A stretch of 64,000 nt of DNA from Selaginella moellendorffii. Lineage: Eukaryota; Streptophyta; Lycopodiopsida; Selaginellales; Selaginellaceae. How positions within the stretch are numbered: position 1 is the first letter of the stretch; each line of letters starts with the position of its first letter. The position numbers and the translations under genes were made by a program. Below the pieces are notes generated by a model, which made no database searches, was not told the DNA's origin, and saw only the letters and a program-made list of their open reading frames with translations. This document shows positions 1-9,794 of this stretch, piece by piece. The DNA lies in contig NW_003314289.1 of the NCBI RefSeq assembly GCF_000143415.4, forward strand, positions 1,895,157-1,959,156. The letters are read 5' to 3'.

Positions 1-61
1 GATCCACACTGCGCAGGCGCTGTCCAGAATCATCCACCATGCCGCTGCTGCGAGGGGGCAT
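1..61 (-). CDS. Possible 5' end of a gene cut by the window edge
   Basis: An ATG on the minus strand at 61-59 opens a frame of 20 codons that runs off the window without a stop (begins MPPRSSGMVDD). About 15 bp upstream of it lies AGGGCT/TTTTAGGG, the telo-box-like motif seen just upstream of several other start codons in this window. This suggests a first exon of a gene continuing leftwards. The piece is too short to identify and the open frame could be chance. Confidence 0.3.
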   Translation of the reverse strand, partial: MPPRSSGMVDDSGQRLRSVD

Positions 62-259
62 CTCCACCAGGAGCCCTAAAACTCAAGACCTTTCGTCCAC
101 GTGGCACATCAAGCGCCACGTATGCACAACATCCCGCCAGAATTCACAGTTTTAAAATTCAGATTCAAATTCAAATTTTTGTACTTTCAGAAGCTCAGCT
201 ATGGAGAACAATGAAGCTTTTCAGTAGTGTACATGAGAAGAGAAAGAAGATCACTAAAC

Positions 260-3200
260 TCAAACCCCGACGCTTTGGAGTGGAGTTTGGGGCGGCGGCG
301 CCACCCCCACCGATCCGGCCGAGCTGTTGGATTCGATGTCTTTGAGATACCTGGCGACTTGGAGCATGCTGGGCCTCTTCGCCGGATCCTCGGCCGTGCA
401 AAGGCTCGCGACTTGCAACACCTGGAGCATCTCCACCTTCCAGGGCCCGTTGGAGATGTCCGGGTCCAACACCTCGGCTGCTTGCCCGAGCTTGATCATC
501 TGCCTCACCCATCCGATGAGGTTGCCTCCCTCCACGTCCTTGAATTCGATCCCGGTTGGCTCCTTGCCGCTCAAGATCTCCAGCAGGATCACTCCATAGC
601 TGTACACGTCCCCCCTGGTTGTGGATCTCCAGCTCTGGCCATACTCCGGAGGGATGTAGCCGAAAGTCCCCGCGATGTCCGTGCTGACGTGAGTTTCGTA
701 AGCGCTGATGAGACGGGCGAGGCCGAAGTCGGCTATCCGAGGCTCAAACTCCGCGTCCAGGAGGATGTTGCTAGCTTTCATGTCCCTGTGGATGATGTGC
801 GGTACCAGTCCGTGGTGGAGGAAGGCCAGGCCCCGAGCCGACCCCGTCGCGATCTTAAACCTCTTGGGCCAGTCGAGGACTTCGAGAGCGTCCGCTCGGT
901 TTCGCAGCCACAAGTCGAGGCTCCCGTTCACCATGTAGTCGTAGACGAGCAGCTTCTCCTCGCCAAACGAGCAGTAGCCCAGTAGCGGGACCAGGTTCCG
1001 GTGCTTCACCTTGCCAAGCGTTTCCATCTCCGCCAGAAACTCCCGGTTGCCTTGGTTCCGCGCCTGGCCCAGCTTCTTCACCGCGACGCTCCTCCCGTCG
1101 GGAAGAACGGCCTTGTACACCGTCCCAAAGCCACCGTCTCCAATGATGTTGGCCTTACAGAAGCTGCCAGTTGCCTGTAAGATGTCGGCCAGCGTCAGCC
1201 TCAGCGGAAGAGGCCTCTCAAACATGGCGACGTTGATGCTCAGAGGCTCCTTCATCTTGCTCACGGACAGCATCGAAGGATCTATGGAGGAGCCGTTGCT
1301 CAGCTTGCCTTCGTCGGACATCTTCATGAAAGGCTCGTGCTTGACCGTCCGGCACCTCATCAGCGCAAAGACGAAGCTGAAAAATGCCACCACGCTGCCT
1401 ATCACGATCCCGAGCAGAGCTGACGCCGACAAGCTGTTCGTTTCGTGCTTCCCTGACGGGCATTCGGAGCGAAAAATGCTGCCACAGAGAGCCTTGTTCG
1501 AGAGAAACGCCTGTGGAGTGAAGTTGCTGCATCGCTCTGGGACGGGACCAACCAGCCTGTTGTTGGACATGTTTAAGAAGCTCAGGTTGGAGAACTCGCA
1601 AAGCTTGTCGGGTATCTTTCCTGTTAGCTCGTTGTCGGAGACGTCTGCGTAGCTGAGCTGCATCAAGTTGGCAAGCTCCGTAGGAATAGCACCGCTGAAG
1701 CCATTGCCTTTGAGACTGAGGTACGAGAGACCAGATAAGTTACCGATGCTGCTTGGTATCGCTCCTCGAAATAAATTATGGCTGAGATCCAAAACCTGTA
1801 CTTGGTGCCATGCAGCACTTTCAGTGAGAAGGCCACGGATGTCCCCGGTAAACCGATTGTTCTGGACGTAGAGCCCGACAAGGAACAACAGGCGTGCCAT
1901 CGAGTCCGGCAGCTCACCACTGAGATTGTTGTTGCTCACGTCCAGATGAGATAGAAACGTCAAGTTCCCAATGGTGTCCGGCAATGTCCCGGATAGTGCG
2001 TTGCCAGTGACGTTGAGCTCCACCAGGCGACCGAGCTGGCCAAACTCGGAGGGAATGCTGCCAGTGAGGTGATTGTTTGCAAAGTTCAGTCCTTGAATCT
2101 TCTGGCAGTCGCCGAGTTGTGGAGGAATCGTTCCACTCAACTGATTCTCGGAAAGATCCAAGGTCGTCAGGTTGGTTAGCTTGGCAATCTCCTTGGGAAT
2201 GCTGCCTGAAAGCCGGTTCCCCCGCAAGTGAACCTCAACCAGCACTGCGCAGTCACCGATTTGCGGAGGTATGGTACCCGTGAGCTCGTTCCACGACAAG
2301 TCGAGTATACCGTGGTGCTGGATGAAGCTCGAGTCCGGAATGGCAATCTGCTGGAAGTCGGAGCACATCTCTGGCGGTATGGTACCGGTGAGCTTGTTGT
2401 GGGACAGCACCAAGTAGTCGAGCAGCACGAGCCTGCCAACTTCTTTGGGAATAGACCCCGTCAGCGAGTTGCTCCCCAAGTTGAGGGTAGTCAACCTCTC
2501 GCAGTGACCAAGTTCCGCTGGAATGGAGCCGGACAAGCGGTTGTGCAAGAGCGAAAGGACCGTCAAGTTGGAAAGCTTTCCAAGCTCACGAGGGAGTGAG
2601 CCGTTGAGGAAGTTGTTGTCGAGGATCAAGTGCTGCAGACTGTGTAAGTTTCCGACCAGTGGTGAAAGCTGGCCCTCAAAGTTGTTGTTGCTTGCGTATA
2701 TCTCCATCAGAATCGGCGACTGCCAGAGCTCGTCCGGGAGTGTCCCTGTGAAGTTGTTCCCACTCAAGTCGAGGATCATCAGCGGAAGCGCAAGCAGATC
2801 GGTCGGAAGTGGCCCGGAGAGATTGTTGGACGTGAGATCCAACTGCGTCAAGTTGGTGCACTTGGAAAATGTCCCCACGATGCTTCCGGAAAACATGTTC
2901 CTGTTGAGCGTCAGCTGACTCAAGGCCCGCGCGTCACAAAGCTCCTTTGGAATCTCCCCAGACAAGAGATTGGTGTCGACTCCCAGGTCTCGGAGAGAGC
3001 TGCAGTTGCCAAGCTCCGGAGGAAGACTTCCCGTGAAGCTGTTGGTAGAAAGCAGTATGGAGTCCACCCTTTTCCACCTCCCAATCCACGACGGTATCGG
3101 CCCCGAAAGCATGTTCCCCTCCACAGTGAAGGACACCAGCCTCTCCAAGTTGGCCAGCTCCTCGGGCAGCCGGCCTGACAGCAGATTGAAAGCAAGGTCG

Positions 3201-4363
3201 ATGACTTGCAAGCTTCGACACCTTCCAAGAGCTCCTGGAATGCTCCCGTTGATCTGTGACACCGCCAGGCTCATCGAAATGAGGTTGCTCAGGTCTCCAA
3301 ACGAGTCGGGGATAGGACCGCTGAGCAGGTTGTTGGAGAGATCAAACTTCTGGAGCTGGCTGCAGTTTCCAAGGCTCGCAGGTATAGACCCCGAGAGGCG
3401 GGTGTTGGCAACGTACAGAATCTTGAGGCTGCCGAGCTCTCCAAACTCCCACGGAAGACTCCCACTAAAACCGTTGATACCCAGGCTAAGCTCTTGCATG
3501 CTTCGCAGACGTCCAATCTCCCCAGGAATGGGACCCGACAGCGAATTGTTGGTGATGTCCAGGGTGACGAGGAGCTCGAGCTGCGTGAGCTGCGTCGGGA
3601 AAGGCCCGGAGAAGCCATTGTTGGAAAGGTCGAGGTTGACGAGCTGCGACAAGTTGCCCAAGTGCGGAGGAATTTGGCCGGTGAAAGCGTTGCTGCTGAG
3701 ATCAAGATAGCTGAGGTTTCGGAGAGAGCCCAACGTCGATGGGACGCTTCCCGAGAGCCAGTTACTTCCGAGATCCAGCTTTTGGAGTCTGAGAAGCGAT
3801 CCAATCTCGCCAGGAACAGTGCCACGGAGAGAGTTTCGACTGAGCACCAGCTCCTCGAGACGCTGGAGCTTGCCAAACTCGGCCGGAATGCTTCCCTCGA
3901 TGAGATTGGAGCTCACGTCCAGCTGCTTCAAACTGCTCAGGCCAAAGATCTCGTCCGGCAGACTCCCCGAGAGAAGATTGCTGGCGAGAAAGAGAACTTC
4001 CAGCTTGCCCAACGATCCAATCTCGGCGGGGATACTCCCGGACAGAGCATTGCCACTCAAGTCAATGTGTTGCAAGCTGCTCAAGCTCCCGAGCGATGGT
4101 GAGAGAGGGCCCTGGAGACTGAGCTCCGGAAGCTCGAGAGAAGTGATCCGGCCCTGCCCATTGCAGTGGATCCCCGTGAAAGCGCACACATTGGAGGCGG
4201 ACTTATCTGACCAGTCGGCGAGAGCATCCCAGCCGCCAGTGAGCGCTTGCTTAAAGGAGAGAAGGGCTTGGAGCTCCGCGGCTGTGGCATCGGCAGTGGG
4301 TGCGGCGTCGATCGCTTGATGCAACAGTAGCAGCAGCAGCAGCAGGAACAAGGGCAGGGCCAT
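260..4363 (-). CDS. EMS1-like: EMS1/EXS-like leucine-rich repeat receptor kinase, intronless
   Basis: This is a single open frame of 1,367 residues. It starts at the ATG at 4363, because the 11 codons upstream begin with GTG and lack an ATG; the chosen start is followed directly by a leucine-rich signal peptide. An LRR N-terminal cap comes next, then roughly thirty plant-type LRRs, a membrane segment near residues 975-998 (SALLGIVIGSVVAFFSFVF) and a kinase domain near 1060-1345. The kinase has the glycine loop (GDGGFGTVYKA), VAVKK lysine near 1093, HRD near 1189 (HRDMKASNILL) and DFG near 1210, so it looks active and of RD type. The segment around IAGTFGYIPPEYGQS with GKEPTG is typical of Arabidopsis EMS1, which perceives TPD1 in anther cell specification. 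EMS1 itself is about 1,190 residues, so this ectodomain is longer. The ligand here is not deducible. A PSKR/BRI1-group relative is the alternative. Confidence 0.88.
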   Translation of the reverse strand: MALPLFLLLLLLLLHQAIDAAPTADATAAELQALLSFKQALTGGWDALADWSDKSASNVCAFTGIHCNGQGRITSLELPELSLQGPLSPSLGSLSSLQHIDLSGNALSGSIPAEIGSLGKLEVLFLASNLLSGSLPDEIFGLSSLKQLDVSSNLIEGSIPAEFGKLQRLEELVLSRNSLRGTVPGEIGSLLRLQKLDLGSNWLSGSVPSTLGSLRNLSYLDLSSNAFTGQIPPHLGNLSQLVNLDLSNNGFSGPFPTQLTQLELLVTLDITNNSLSGPIPGEIGRLRSMQELSLGINGFSGSLPWEFGELGSLKILYVANTRLSGSIPASLGNCSQLQKFDLSNNLLSGPIPDSFGDLSNLISMSLAVSQINGSIPGALGRCRSLQVIDLAFNLLSGRLPEELANLERLVSFTVEGNMLSGPIPSWIGRWKRVDSILLSTNSFTGSLPPELGNCSSLRDLGVDTNLLSGEIPKELCDARALSQLTLNRNMFSGSIVGTFSKCTNLTQLDLTSNNLSGPLPTDLLALPLMILDLSGNNFTGTLPDELWQSPILMEIYASNNNFEGQLSPLVGNLHSLQHLILDNNFLNGSLPRELGKLSNLTVLSLLHNRLSGSIPAELGHCERLTTLNLGSNSLTGSIPKEVGRLVLLDYLVLSHNKLTGTIPPEMCSDFQQIAIPDSSFIQHHGILDLSWNELTGTIPPQIGDCAVLVEVHLRGNRLSGSIPKEIAKLTNLTTLDLSENQLSGTIPPQLGDCQKIQGLNFANNHLTGSIPSEFGQLGRLVELNVTGNALSGTLPDTIGNLTFLSHLDVSNNNLSGELPDSMARLLFLVGLYVQNNRFTGDIRGLLTESAAWHQVQVLDLSHNLFRGAIPSSIGNLSGLSYLSLKGNGFSGAIPTELANLMQLSYADVSDNELTGKIPDKLCEFSNLSFLNMSNNRLVGPVPERCSNFTPQAFLSNKALCGSIFRSECPSGKHETNSLSASALLGIVIGSVVAFFSFVFALMRCRTVKHEPFMKMSDEGKLSNGSSIDPSMLSVSKMKEPLSINVAMFERPLPLRLTLADILQATGSFCKANIIGDGGFGTVYKAVLPDGRSVAVKKLGQARNQGNREFLAEMETLGKVKHRNLVPLLGYCSFGEEKLLVYDYMVNGSLDLWLRNRADALEVLDWPKRFKIATGSARGLAFLHHGLVPHIIHRDMKASNILLDAEFEPRIADFGLARLISAYETHVSTDIAGTFGYIPPEYGQSWRSTTRGDVYSYGVILLEILSGKEPTGIEFKDVEGGNLIGWVRQMIKLGQAAEVLDPDISNGPWKVEMLQVLQVASLCTAEDPAKRPSMLQVARYLKDIESNSSAGSVGVAPPPQTPLQSVGV

Positions 4364-6329
4364 TTGCTTCTTCTTCCTCAACTGGATGGAGATCACTGCT
4401 CGATCAACCGAGCGCTAGCTAGAAATACTCTTGCGGTCCAGCTGCCACTCCCCGCTGGCCTGTGTGAGGAACGCAATGTAACCGATGATTTAGTCTATGA
4501 TTCCAAGCAAGCGAAGAAAGCGAGCGTACCAGATAGATAATCAGCCCGTTGCCATGGCCGGCCCTATGATGCGATCGATCGCGAGTGGCGCAATGCCGTC
4601 ACGGCTGTGGCACGCATTCTTGATCGAATCCCAAAATATTTCGGCCCCCGCGCAATCCCGGTAACCCCCTGGCGCTCCCTGCCCAGCGGCGCTCGCTCGA
4701 TCGACTAGCGAAGATCCGATCGCGAGAGGAAGAGCTCTCACCCAGCGAGGAAGAGTATCTTCGATACGCCGTCACGAAGAAAGGATTGGCGGAGGCGATC
4801 GAGCGCCGAGGAGAGAGAATGTAGGTATAGGGAGGGATCCTCACAGAGAGGGCGCCATCGCCATGGCCATAGCCGCCTCCACTTCTCCTCGTTTGTTCAT
4901 GTATGTTGTGCCCCGGCGACGTGGCGCCACGCAGCGCCGTTGGATGGGCATACACGGACAAAACGGAGATTTCGTGACGAGGAATATTCTCGCCATTCCG
5001 CCGATTAGAATCGATTAGAATGGGCCCGCTCAAATCCGCCAATGCGCTGCATTTGCCGGCATGATTAGTTCTTTACCTGCGAGTCAAATACACCTCCTGC
5101 GCCAGTGGGTATTTTACCGCGCTCTACGCAATACGCCCCAGAGTTAAATGGGAAAGCGACACGCGAATCTTTGGCGCTCGCGATGTGGATAGATCCGACG
5201 GCGGAGAGCGAAATGGCAGCGCCTGGTCCGGAGTTCGATGCCAGCCCACCCCCGAAACCTACTTTTCACCTTTTTTTTTCTTTCAAAATAATGGAGGGAT
5301 TTTCCAAAAGGATCAAATTTCTTTCACTCAGAGCACTGCACTGCATCTTTCATGAGAGGGGTCAAAAAAAAGAGATGAAAGGGCTGCGCTCTGCCCACTC
5401 TGGAAGCACTGTCGTTTTCCCTGGAGCGCTGGTGAAAGAAAGTTTTAACTTTCACTCCTGTTTTATTACTGCCACCACCACCACCATAGCTACCTATAAC
5501 CAAGAACCCTAGGCGGCATTACGGACCAAACAACAATGTAACACACTCCAATCCCAGGAACCCTAAACCAGCATCATTTCCTTGCGAGTGAATCAACCAT
5601 GCAAAGTCGTACATATATATGATCTGGGATCAAATCTCTGGAGCGCCAGCTCTTCTGGGTGCTTTTATCCTAGACTAAGATTCTATAAAGAAATGGGAAA
5701 AGAGAGAGATGGGGACTCGCGACTATGATGCCTGCTACTGGAGCGCGAAGGACCTGAGAGCCCTGACTCTCGACTTCCAAAGCATTATAGAAGCGAGTAA
5801 ACAAGCATTTTTCCTGGCTTGCATCCATTTTTCTTGTGACTCCCCCACCCCCACTGTGCGCCATCGCAGTCGCGACTCGCGAGACAAAGTGTTGTTTTAA
5901 GTGTAGATGTTCTCTGGATGCGCGACACACATATCTCTCCTGGAACAACACGCTCGGGATCTGGACCCCGAGATTAAGCAATTCATCAAAGGCAAATGCC
6001 CTGTACCACTATTCTCAAGGATTCGCTAGATCGTCCTGCTTGGTTTCGGAGCTACAAAACAAGTTGCCAAGCCGAGCGAGATCTCATACCTGAGTGTGTG
6101 TGTGTGTGTGTGTGCGCTGCAGAAAACAATATCTTACCACTCGAGAGCTAGCACCATCCTTTCTCTGGTGGAGAGAAGTTTTTAAAAGCACTTGAAAGCT
6201 GGTTTCATTGACTTGAGAAGCCAGGTTCAATCCCTGTAATTAAAGCCGGCGTGAGTGACCAAAACCAATTACCATCTTTCTTTCTAGTTCAGTCATTTTT
6301 TTACGTACCACTTACTGCATCATGTTGCA
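4364..6329. other. Intergenic region upstream of the receptor kinase
   Basis: About 2 kb with no convincing gene. It should hold the promoter and 5' leader of the receptor kinase on its left. Short open frames occur on both strands (for example 4599-5042 on minus), but they are compositionally simple and show no family motif. Poly-T near 5270 and a short (ACC) run near 5475 are low complexity. The motif AACCCTA(A) appears near 5505 and 5560. Confidence 0.5.
6094..6114. repeat. (GT)n microsatellite
   Basis: An uninterrupted GT dinucleotide run of about ten units in the intergenic region between the receptor kinase and the FAS1 gene. It is probably length-variable between individuals. Confidence 0.9.
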
Positions 6330-6869
6330 TTATGTGCTGTCTGGATCGAGATCAAGGACAGATCTCCTCAATTCCGGGTCCATAATCACACCTTTGACAA
6401 TGTAAACCACGAGCATTTCTCCAATCCTCAGGTCCCTGGCCACGCAACGCATCCCATTCACCACCAGGCCCCTATTCACGTCCACCCCCAAGCTCAGCTT
6501 GTAACCGGATATGGTCTCGACTTGGAGCTGCTCGCCCGGCCTCAAACTCGTGGAACTAATTCGGCTGGGAACCGAGCTGGAAGCCAGCAAGCGAGAGAGC
6601 AGCGCCTGCCTATTCCCGTCCCTGTTACTGTCCTCTCCTGAGGGCTTTACGAGCTTGTCCAGAATGGCCTCGCTCGGGACGAAGCTCGTGAATGCCAGAT
6701 CCAAATCCTGTCCACCTAGCATGTCTACCATGGACTTTCCAATTGGTCCCAGCTGCTCACTACCACTATCAATACCCTGTCCTCCAGATCTGGCATAGAG
6801 CAGGACGCACAGCACGAGTAAACATACCAGCGTCAAAGCTCGAAGTTGCCTGTGACGATAACTTTCCAT
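6330..6869 (-). CDS. Small membrane-anchored FAS1 (fasciclin) domain protein
   Basis: A 179-residue single-exon frame starting with ATG at 6869. A basic N-terminus is followed by a hydrophobic anchor at about residues 10-26 (LTLVCLLVLCVLLYA), so the protein is probably a type II membrane or secreted protein. The remainder resembles one FAS1 adhesion domain: the early DLAFTSFVPSEAILDKL and the late VVNGMRCVARDLRIGEMLVVYIV with GVIMDPEL match the H1- and H2-type motifs of plant FAS1 proteins. There is no proline-rich arabinogalactan region or GPI signal, unlike classical FLAs, so it belongs to the short plant FAS1 family of unknown function. Its start lies only 55 bp after the stop of the ThrRS gene on the same strand. 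Confidence 0.72.
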   Translation of the reverse strand: MESYRHRQLRALTLVCLLVLCVLLYARSGGQGIDSGSEQLGPIGKSMVDMLGGQDLDLAFTSFVPSEAILDKLVKPSGEDSNRDGNRQALLSRLLASSSVPSRISSTSLRPGEQLQVETISGYKLSLGVDVNRGLVVNGMRCVARDLRIGEMLVVYIVKGVIMDPELRRSVLDLDPDST

Positions 6870-6924
6870 CCCTGCTGTCCAGTACCTGTGACGCTGTCCA
6901 GTAACTTATAACTTTGCTCTTGAT

Positions 6925-9320
6925 TTAGAGAATTCCTCTGGTTGCCACGGCCGTTTCGATTCTGTCAATCACCTCGTCTACGCTGAGGGTGCCGAGTTCT
7001 CCCCCGTGTCTGGTGCGAACAGTCAAAGTCTGAGCTTCGACTTCCTTGGGACCAACCACAGCCATGAGCGGAATCTTCTGAACCTCGGCATTACGAATCA
7101 GCTTGGAGAGCCGCTCACCGCACGCAATCTCTGCTCGAATGTCCTTTTCTCTAAGCCTTGCCAGGACCTGCTTACAGTAAGGCAGCTGCAAGAGTGGACA
7201 GGCGTTTCTTTAGAATACTTGCTCCACAGAGAACAAACGCGACTTACCTCAGTGTCCGTGACTGGGAGAAGGCGAGCTTGAACAGGAGCGATCCATAATG
7301 GGAAGTCACCAGCGTAACTCTCTATAAGAATGCCGACAAACCTCTCAATGGATCCAAATATCGCCCTATGGATCATGATGGGCTGCTTTCTGGCCTGACT
7401 GGGATCCACGTATGTAAGATCGAAACGCTCGGGAAGGTTGAAATCCACCTGGAGGAGAATCAAACATAAGCTGCCAGAATCATGTAAGCGTTACCTGGAT
7501 TGTCGAACATTGCCACTTGCGGCCAATAGCATCCTCAATCTTGAGATCAATTTTTGGACCGTAGAAAGCACCACCGCCTTCGTCAATTCCATACGTCCAA
7601 CCTTTGTCACTTATAGCGTCTTTCAAAGCTTCCGTTGCTTTGTGCCAGATATCATCACTACCGACAGCCTTTTCCGGTTTTGTTGACAGGTTGATCTCAT
7701 AGTTTTGAAAGCCAAACTGAGAAAGGATCTCCTCTGTCAGGTCCAAAACGCTCTTGATTTCACCTCTAATCTGTTCTGGAAGGCAAAATATATGTGCATC
7801 ATCCTGAAACATTAACAGAAAAGATCAGAAGCTTCCAAATGTTAAGGACTTGCCTGTGTAAAGCCCCGGACTCGGAATAGTCCGTGAAGAGCACCGCTCA
7901 GCTCGTAGCGATACACCGTACCTAGCTCCGCAAACTTTATGGGAAGCTCCCTATACGACCTCACTCTGTCCTTGTAGATTTGGATGTGGAACGGACAGTT
8001 CATCGGCCGCAGCTGATAAAACTCCTCTTCGATCTTTATCTGCTCGAACATATTCTCCTTGTAAAAATCCAAATGCCCGCTTCTCTTCCACAACTCGGCC
8101 TTTGCAATGTGAGGTGTGTAGAGTAGCTCGTATCCTCGTCTCAAGTGGACTTTCTTCCAGTAGTCTTCGATCAAATGGCGAATCAAAGCTCCTTTAGGAT
8201 GCCAGAAGACGAGACCGCCCCCGGCGTCCTCCTGTACCAAAAGTTGATGAGATGAAATGATATATCATCCAAGAAAAACCTCTACCTGGATTGAGAAAAT
8301 CTCAAGGTCTTGGCCAAGTCGACGGTGATCACGTCTCTTCGCTTCCTCCTTTTGCGTTTGATACGCTTTGAGCTGCTCTTCCGTCTGCCAAGCAGTTCCA
8401 TAAATCCGCTGAAGCATCTGTCTCTTGACATCACCTCTCCAGTAAGCTCCAGCGACGGACTCAAGCTCAATGGCTTTCCTGTTAAGCTGGCCGGTCCTTT
8501 CAACGTGTGGACCAGCACAAAGATCCCACCAGTCATTGCCTGAAAACTTTCGAAGGAAGTGAGGGAAGGAGCAAGCAAAGTATGTTCCTCACCAATGTGG
8601 TATATTGTAATGGGTTCTGTTTTGATATCCTCTAGTATTTCCAGCTTGTACTTTTCGTTGATAGACATAATTCGATCCTTGGCTTCTTCTCTCGATACTT
8701 CTTCTCGTCTCAGAGGTAAATTCCGGCCAATGATGCGATCCTAAAGACCAGTTTCAGTGGCTTACATTCTTGAGCAAACACTTACCATTTCCTTCTTTAT
8801 CTTCTTCAAATCCTTGTCCGACAGTGGTTCTTTGAGGTCGAAGTCGTAGTAGAATCCTTTCTCAATCCACGGCCCAATTGTAACTTTAGCGTCTGGATAG
8901 AGTGTCTGGACCGCCATAGCCATCACGTGAGCACACTGCGAAGATTTAAACAAGGAAGACGAGCTCAAGACTTGAGAAATGTCCCGAAAAGATGTTACAC
9001 TACCGTATGGCGCATCCGGAGCAACTCCTCGCATGACTCATTGGTTGGGAGAGGAATTTTGTGCGGTGATGGCGATGGCGGCGATATTTCCGTCTCGGAT
9101 TCTGCCGCTACAGACGATGCAAAGGCCCGATGACGAGCGCCAGGCACTCGCTGCCGCACCAAAGTCTCAGAGACGCCGAGAAACCTACGGAGTCACGAGC
9201 AGATATGGGCGACCGAGCTCCCGCAAAGATTTACCTGCAAGTGGTGAGGCAAGATGCTCGCCGGACTGCGCCGAGCTGAAATGCGGCACACCACACGAGA
9301 TGATTCGCAGCCGACGCCAT
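6925..9320 (-). CDS. ThrRS: Threonyl-tRNA synthetase, bacterial-type, organelle-targeted
   Basis: Nine exons give an in-phase 655-residue protein: 9235-9320, 9004-9184, 8786-8935, 8593-8740, 8286-8539, 7854-8231, 7495-7803, 7248-7448 and 6925-7185. Introns are 45-68 bp; the one at 7804-7853 must use a GC donor (CAG|GCAAGT), since the nearby GT would break the frame. The first 40 or so residues ([14 protein letters not shown], Arg/Ser-rich) look like an organellar transit peptide. The editing domain keeps HTCAH and CAGPH. The catalytic core has the zinc ligands Cys of NCPFH, His of DAHIFC and His of MIHRAI, the motif-2 Arg in FRVRGFTQ, and a C-terminal anticodon-binding domain. This matches Arabidopsis EMB2761-type plastid/mitochondrial ThrRS (about 650 residues). 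It charges tRNA-Thr in organelles. It shares a divergent promoter with the gene at 9795, and a broken copy lies near 12.3-13.1 kb. Confidence 0.95.
7804..7853 (-). other. GC-AG intron in the ThrRS gene
   Basis: Between exons 6 and 7 the only junction that keeps the conserved GFTQ-DDAHIF reading is CAG|GCAAGT with acceptor TTTCAG. The neighbouring GT four bases downstream shifts the frame into a stop. Confidence 0.85.
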
Positions 9321-9794
9321 TCCCCGCGCCTTAAGCCCTACAATTCACCCTTTTGTTTTTAGGGTTCTTGGACAACACCGTTGAAGAATATTCCAAGCCT
9401 AGGTATATACCCTTCCTTTAAAACCTCCTTGGGCATTTTGCTTGTCCATACGAGGGTTTCCAGAGGCTTTCGAGAGCGATCCGGGCCAGGAGAGGTGAGA
9501 TTGGAGTTTCTTTCCGAAATATCGATCTCTTGGCGCTCATTTCATCGATTTATCCTCATAATCTCCACTTCCCCTAGATTTTGCAGCATCCAACGTTCTT
9601 CCGGCGTTCTTCTTCCGGCCAGTTCCGCGATCCGGGCATGGAGAGGTGAGGAGGAGTTTTCTTTCAACGATCAATCTTTTTCCGCTCATGTAATCTCCAC
9701 TTTCTATCGATTTTCCAGTGTTTCCGATGGTCTCCACGTTCTCCTTCCGGCCGACATCCGCAATTCTGGTAAACGCAGGGCATCGCCGCTGCTC
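9321..9794. promoter_or_regulatory. Divergent promoter between ThrRS and the lipid kinase gene
   Basis: 474 bp separate the two head-to-head start codons. Telo-box-like sequences (AAGCCCTA near 9331 and TTTAGGGTTC near 9358) sit just upstream of the ThrRS ATG. The part nearer the plus-strand gene carries the duplicated leader listed separately. Shared promoter activity is inferred from the spacing only. Confidence 0.5.
9476..9777 (+). repeat. Diverged tandem duplication of a 151-bp leader unit
   Basis: Two units start at 9476 and 9627, each with GCGATCCGGG, GGAGAGGTGAG, then TTTCT, a CTCAT..TCTCCACTT segment, a TTTTGCAG or TTTTCCAG tract, and an ACGTTCT/CTTCCGGC end. Each contains a possible donor (GAG|GTGAG) and acceptor, so each may be a duplicated 5'-UTR exon with its intron. 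Confidence 0.65.

Noticed and set aside
4599..5042. 147-codon minus frame as a gene
   Set aside because: Low-complexity Ser/Arg-rich product without family motifs, lying in the expected promoter of the receptor kinase.
6221..6237. tRNA B-box-like sequence (GGTTCAATCC)
   Set aside because: A short T-arm can be drawn, but no A-box at the right distance and no pairing 3' and 5' acceptor strands.
9381..9794. In-frame extension of the lipid kinase upstream of 9795
   Set aside because: The extension covers the duplicated leader with intron-like tracts and has no similarity to FAB1 upstream domains.
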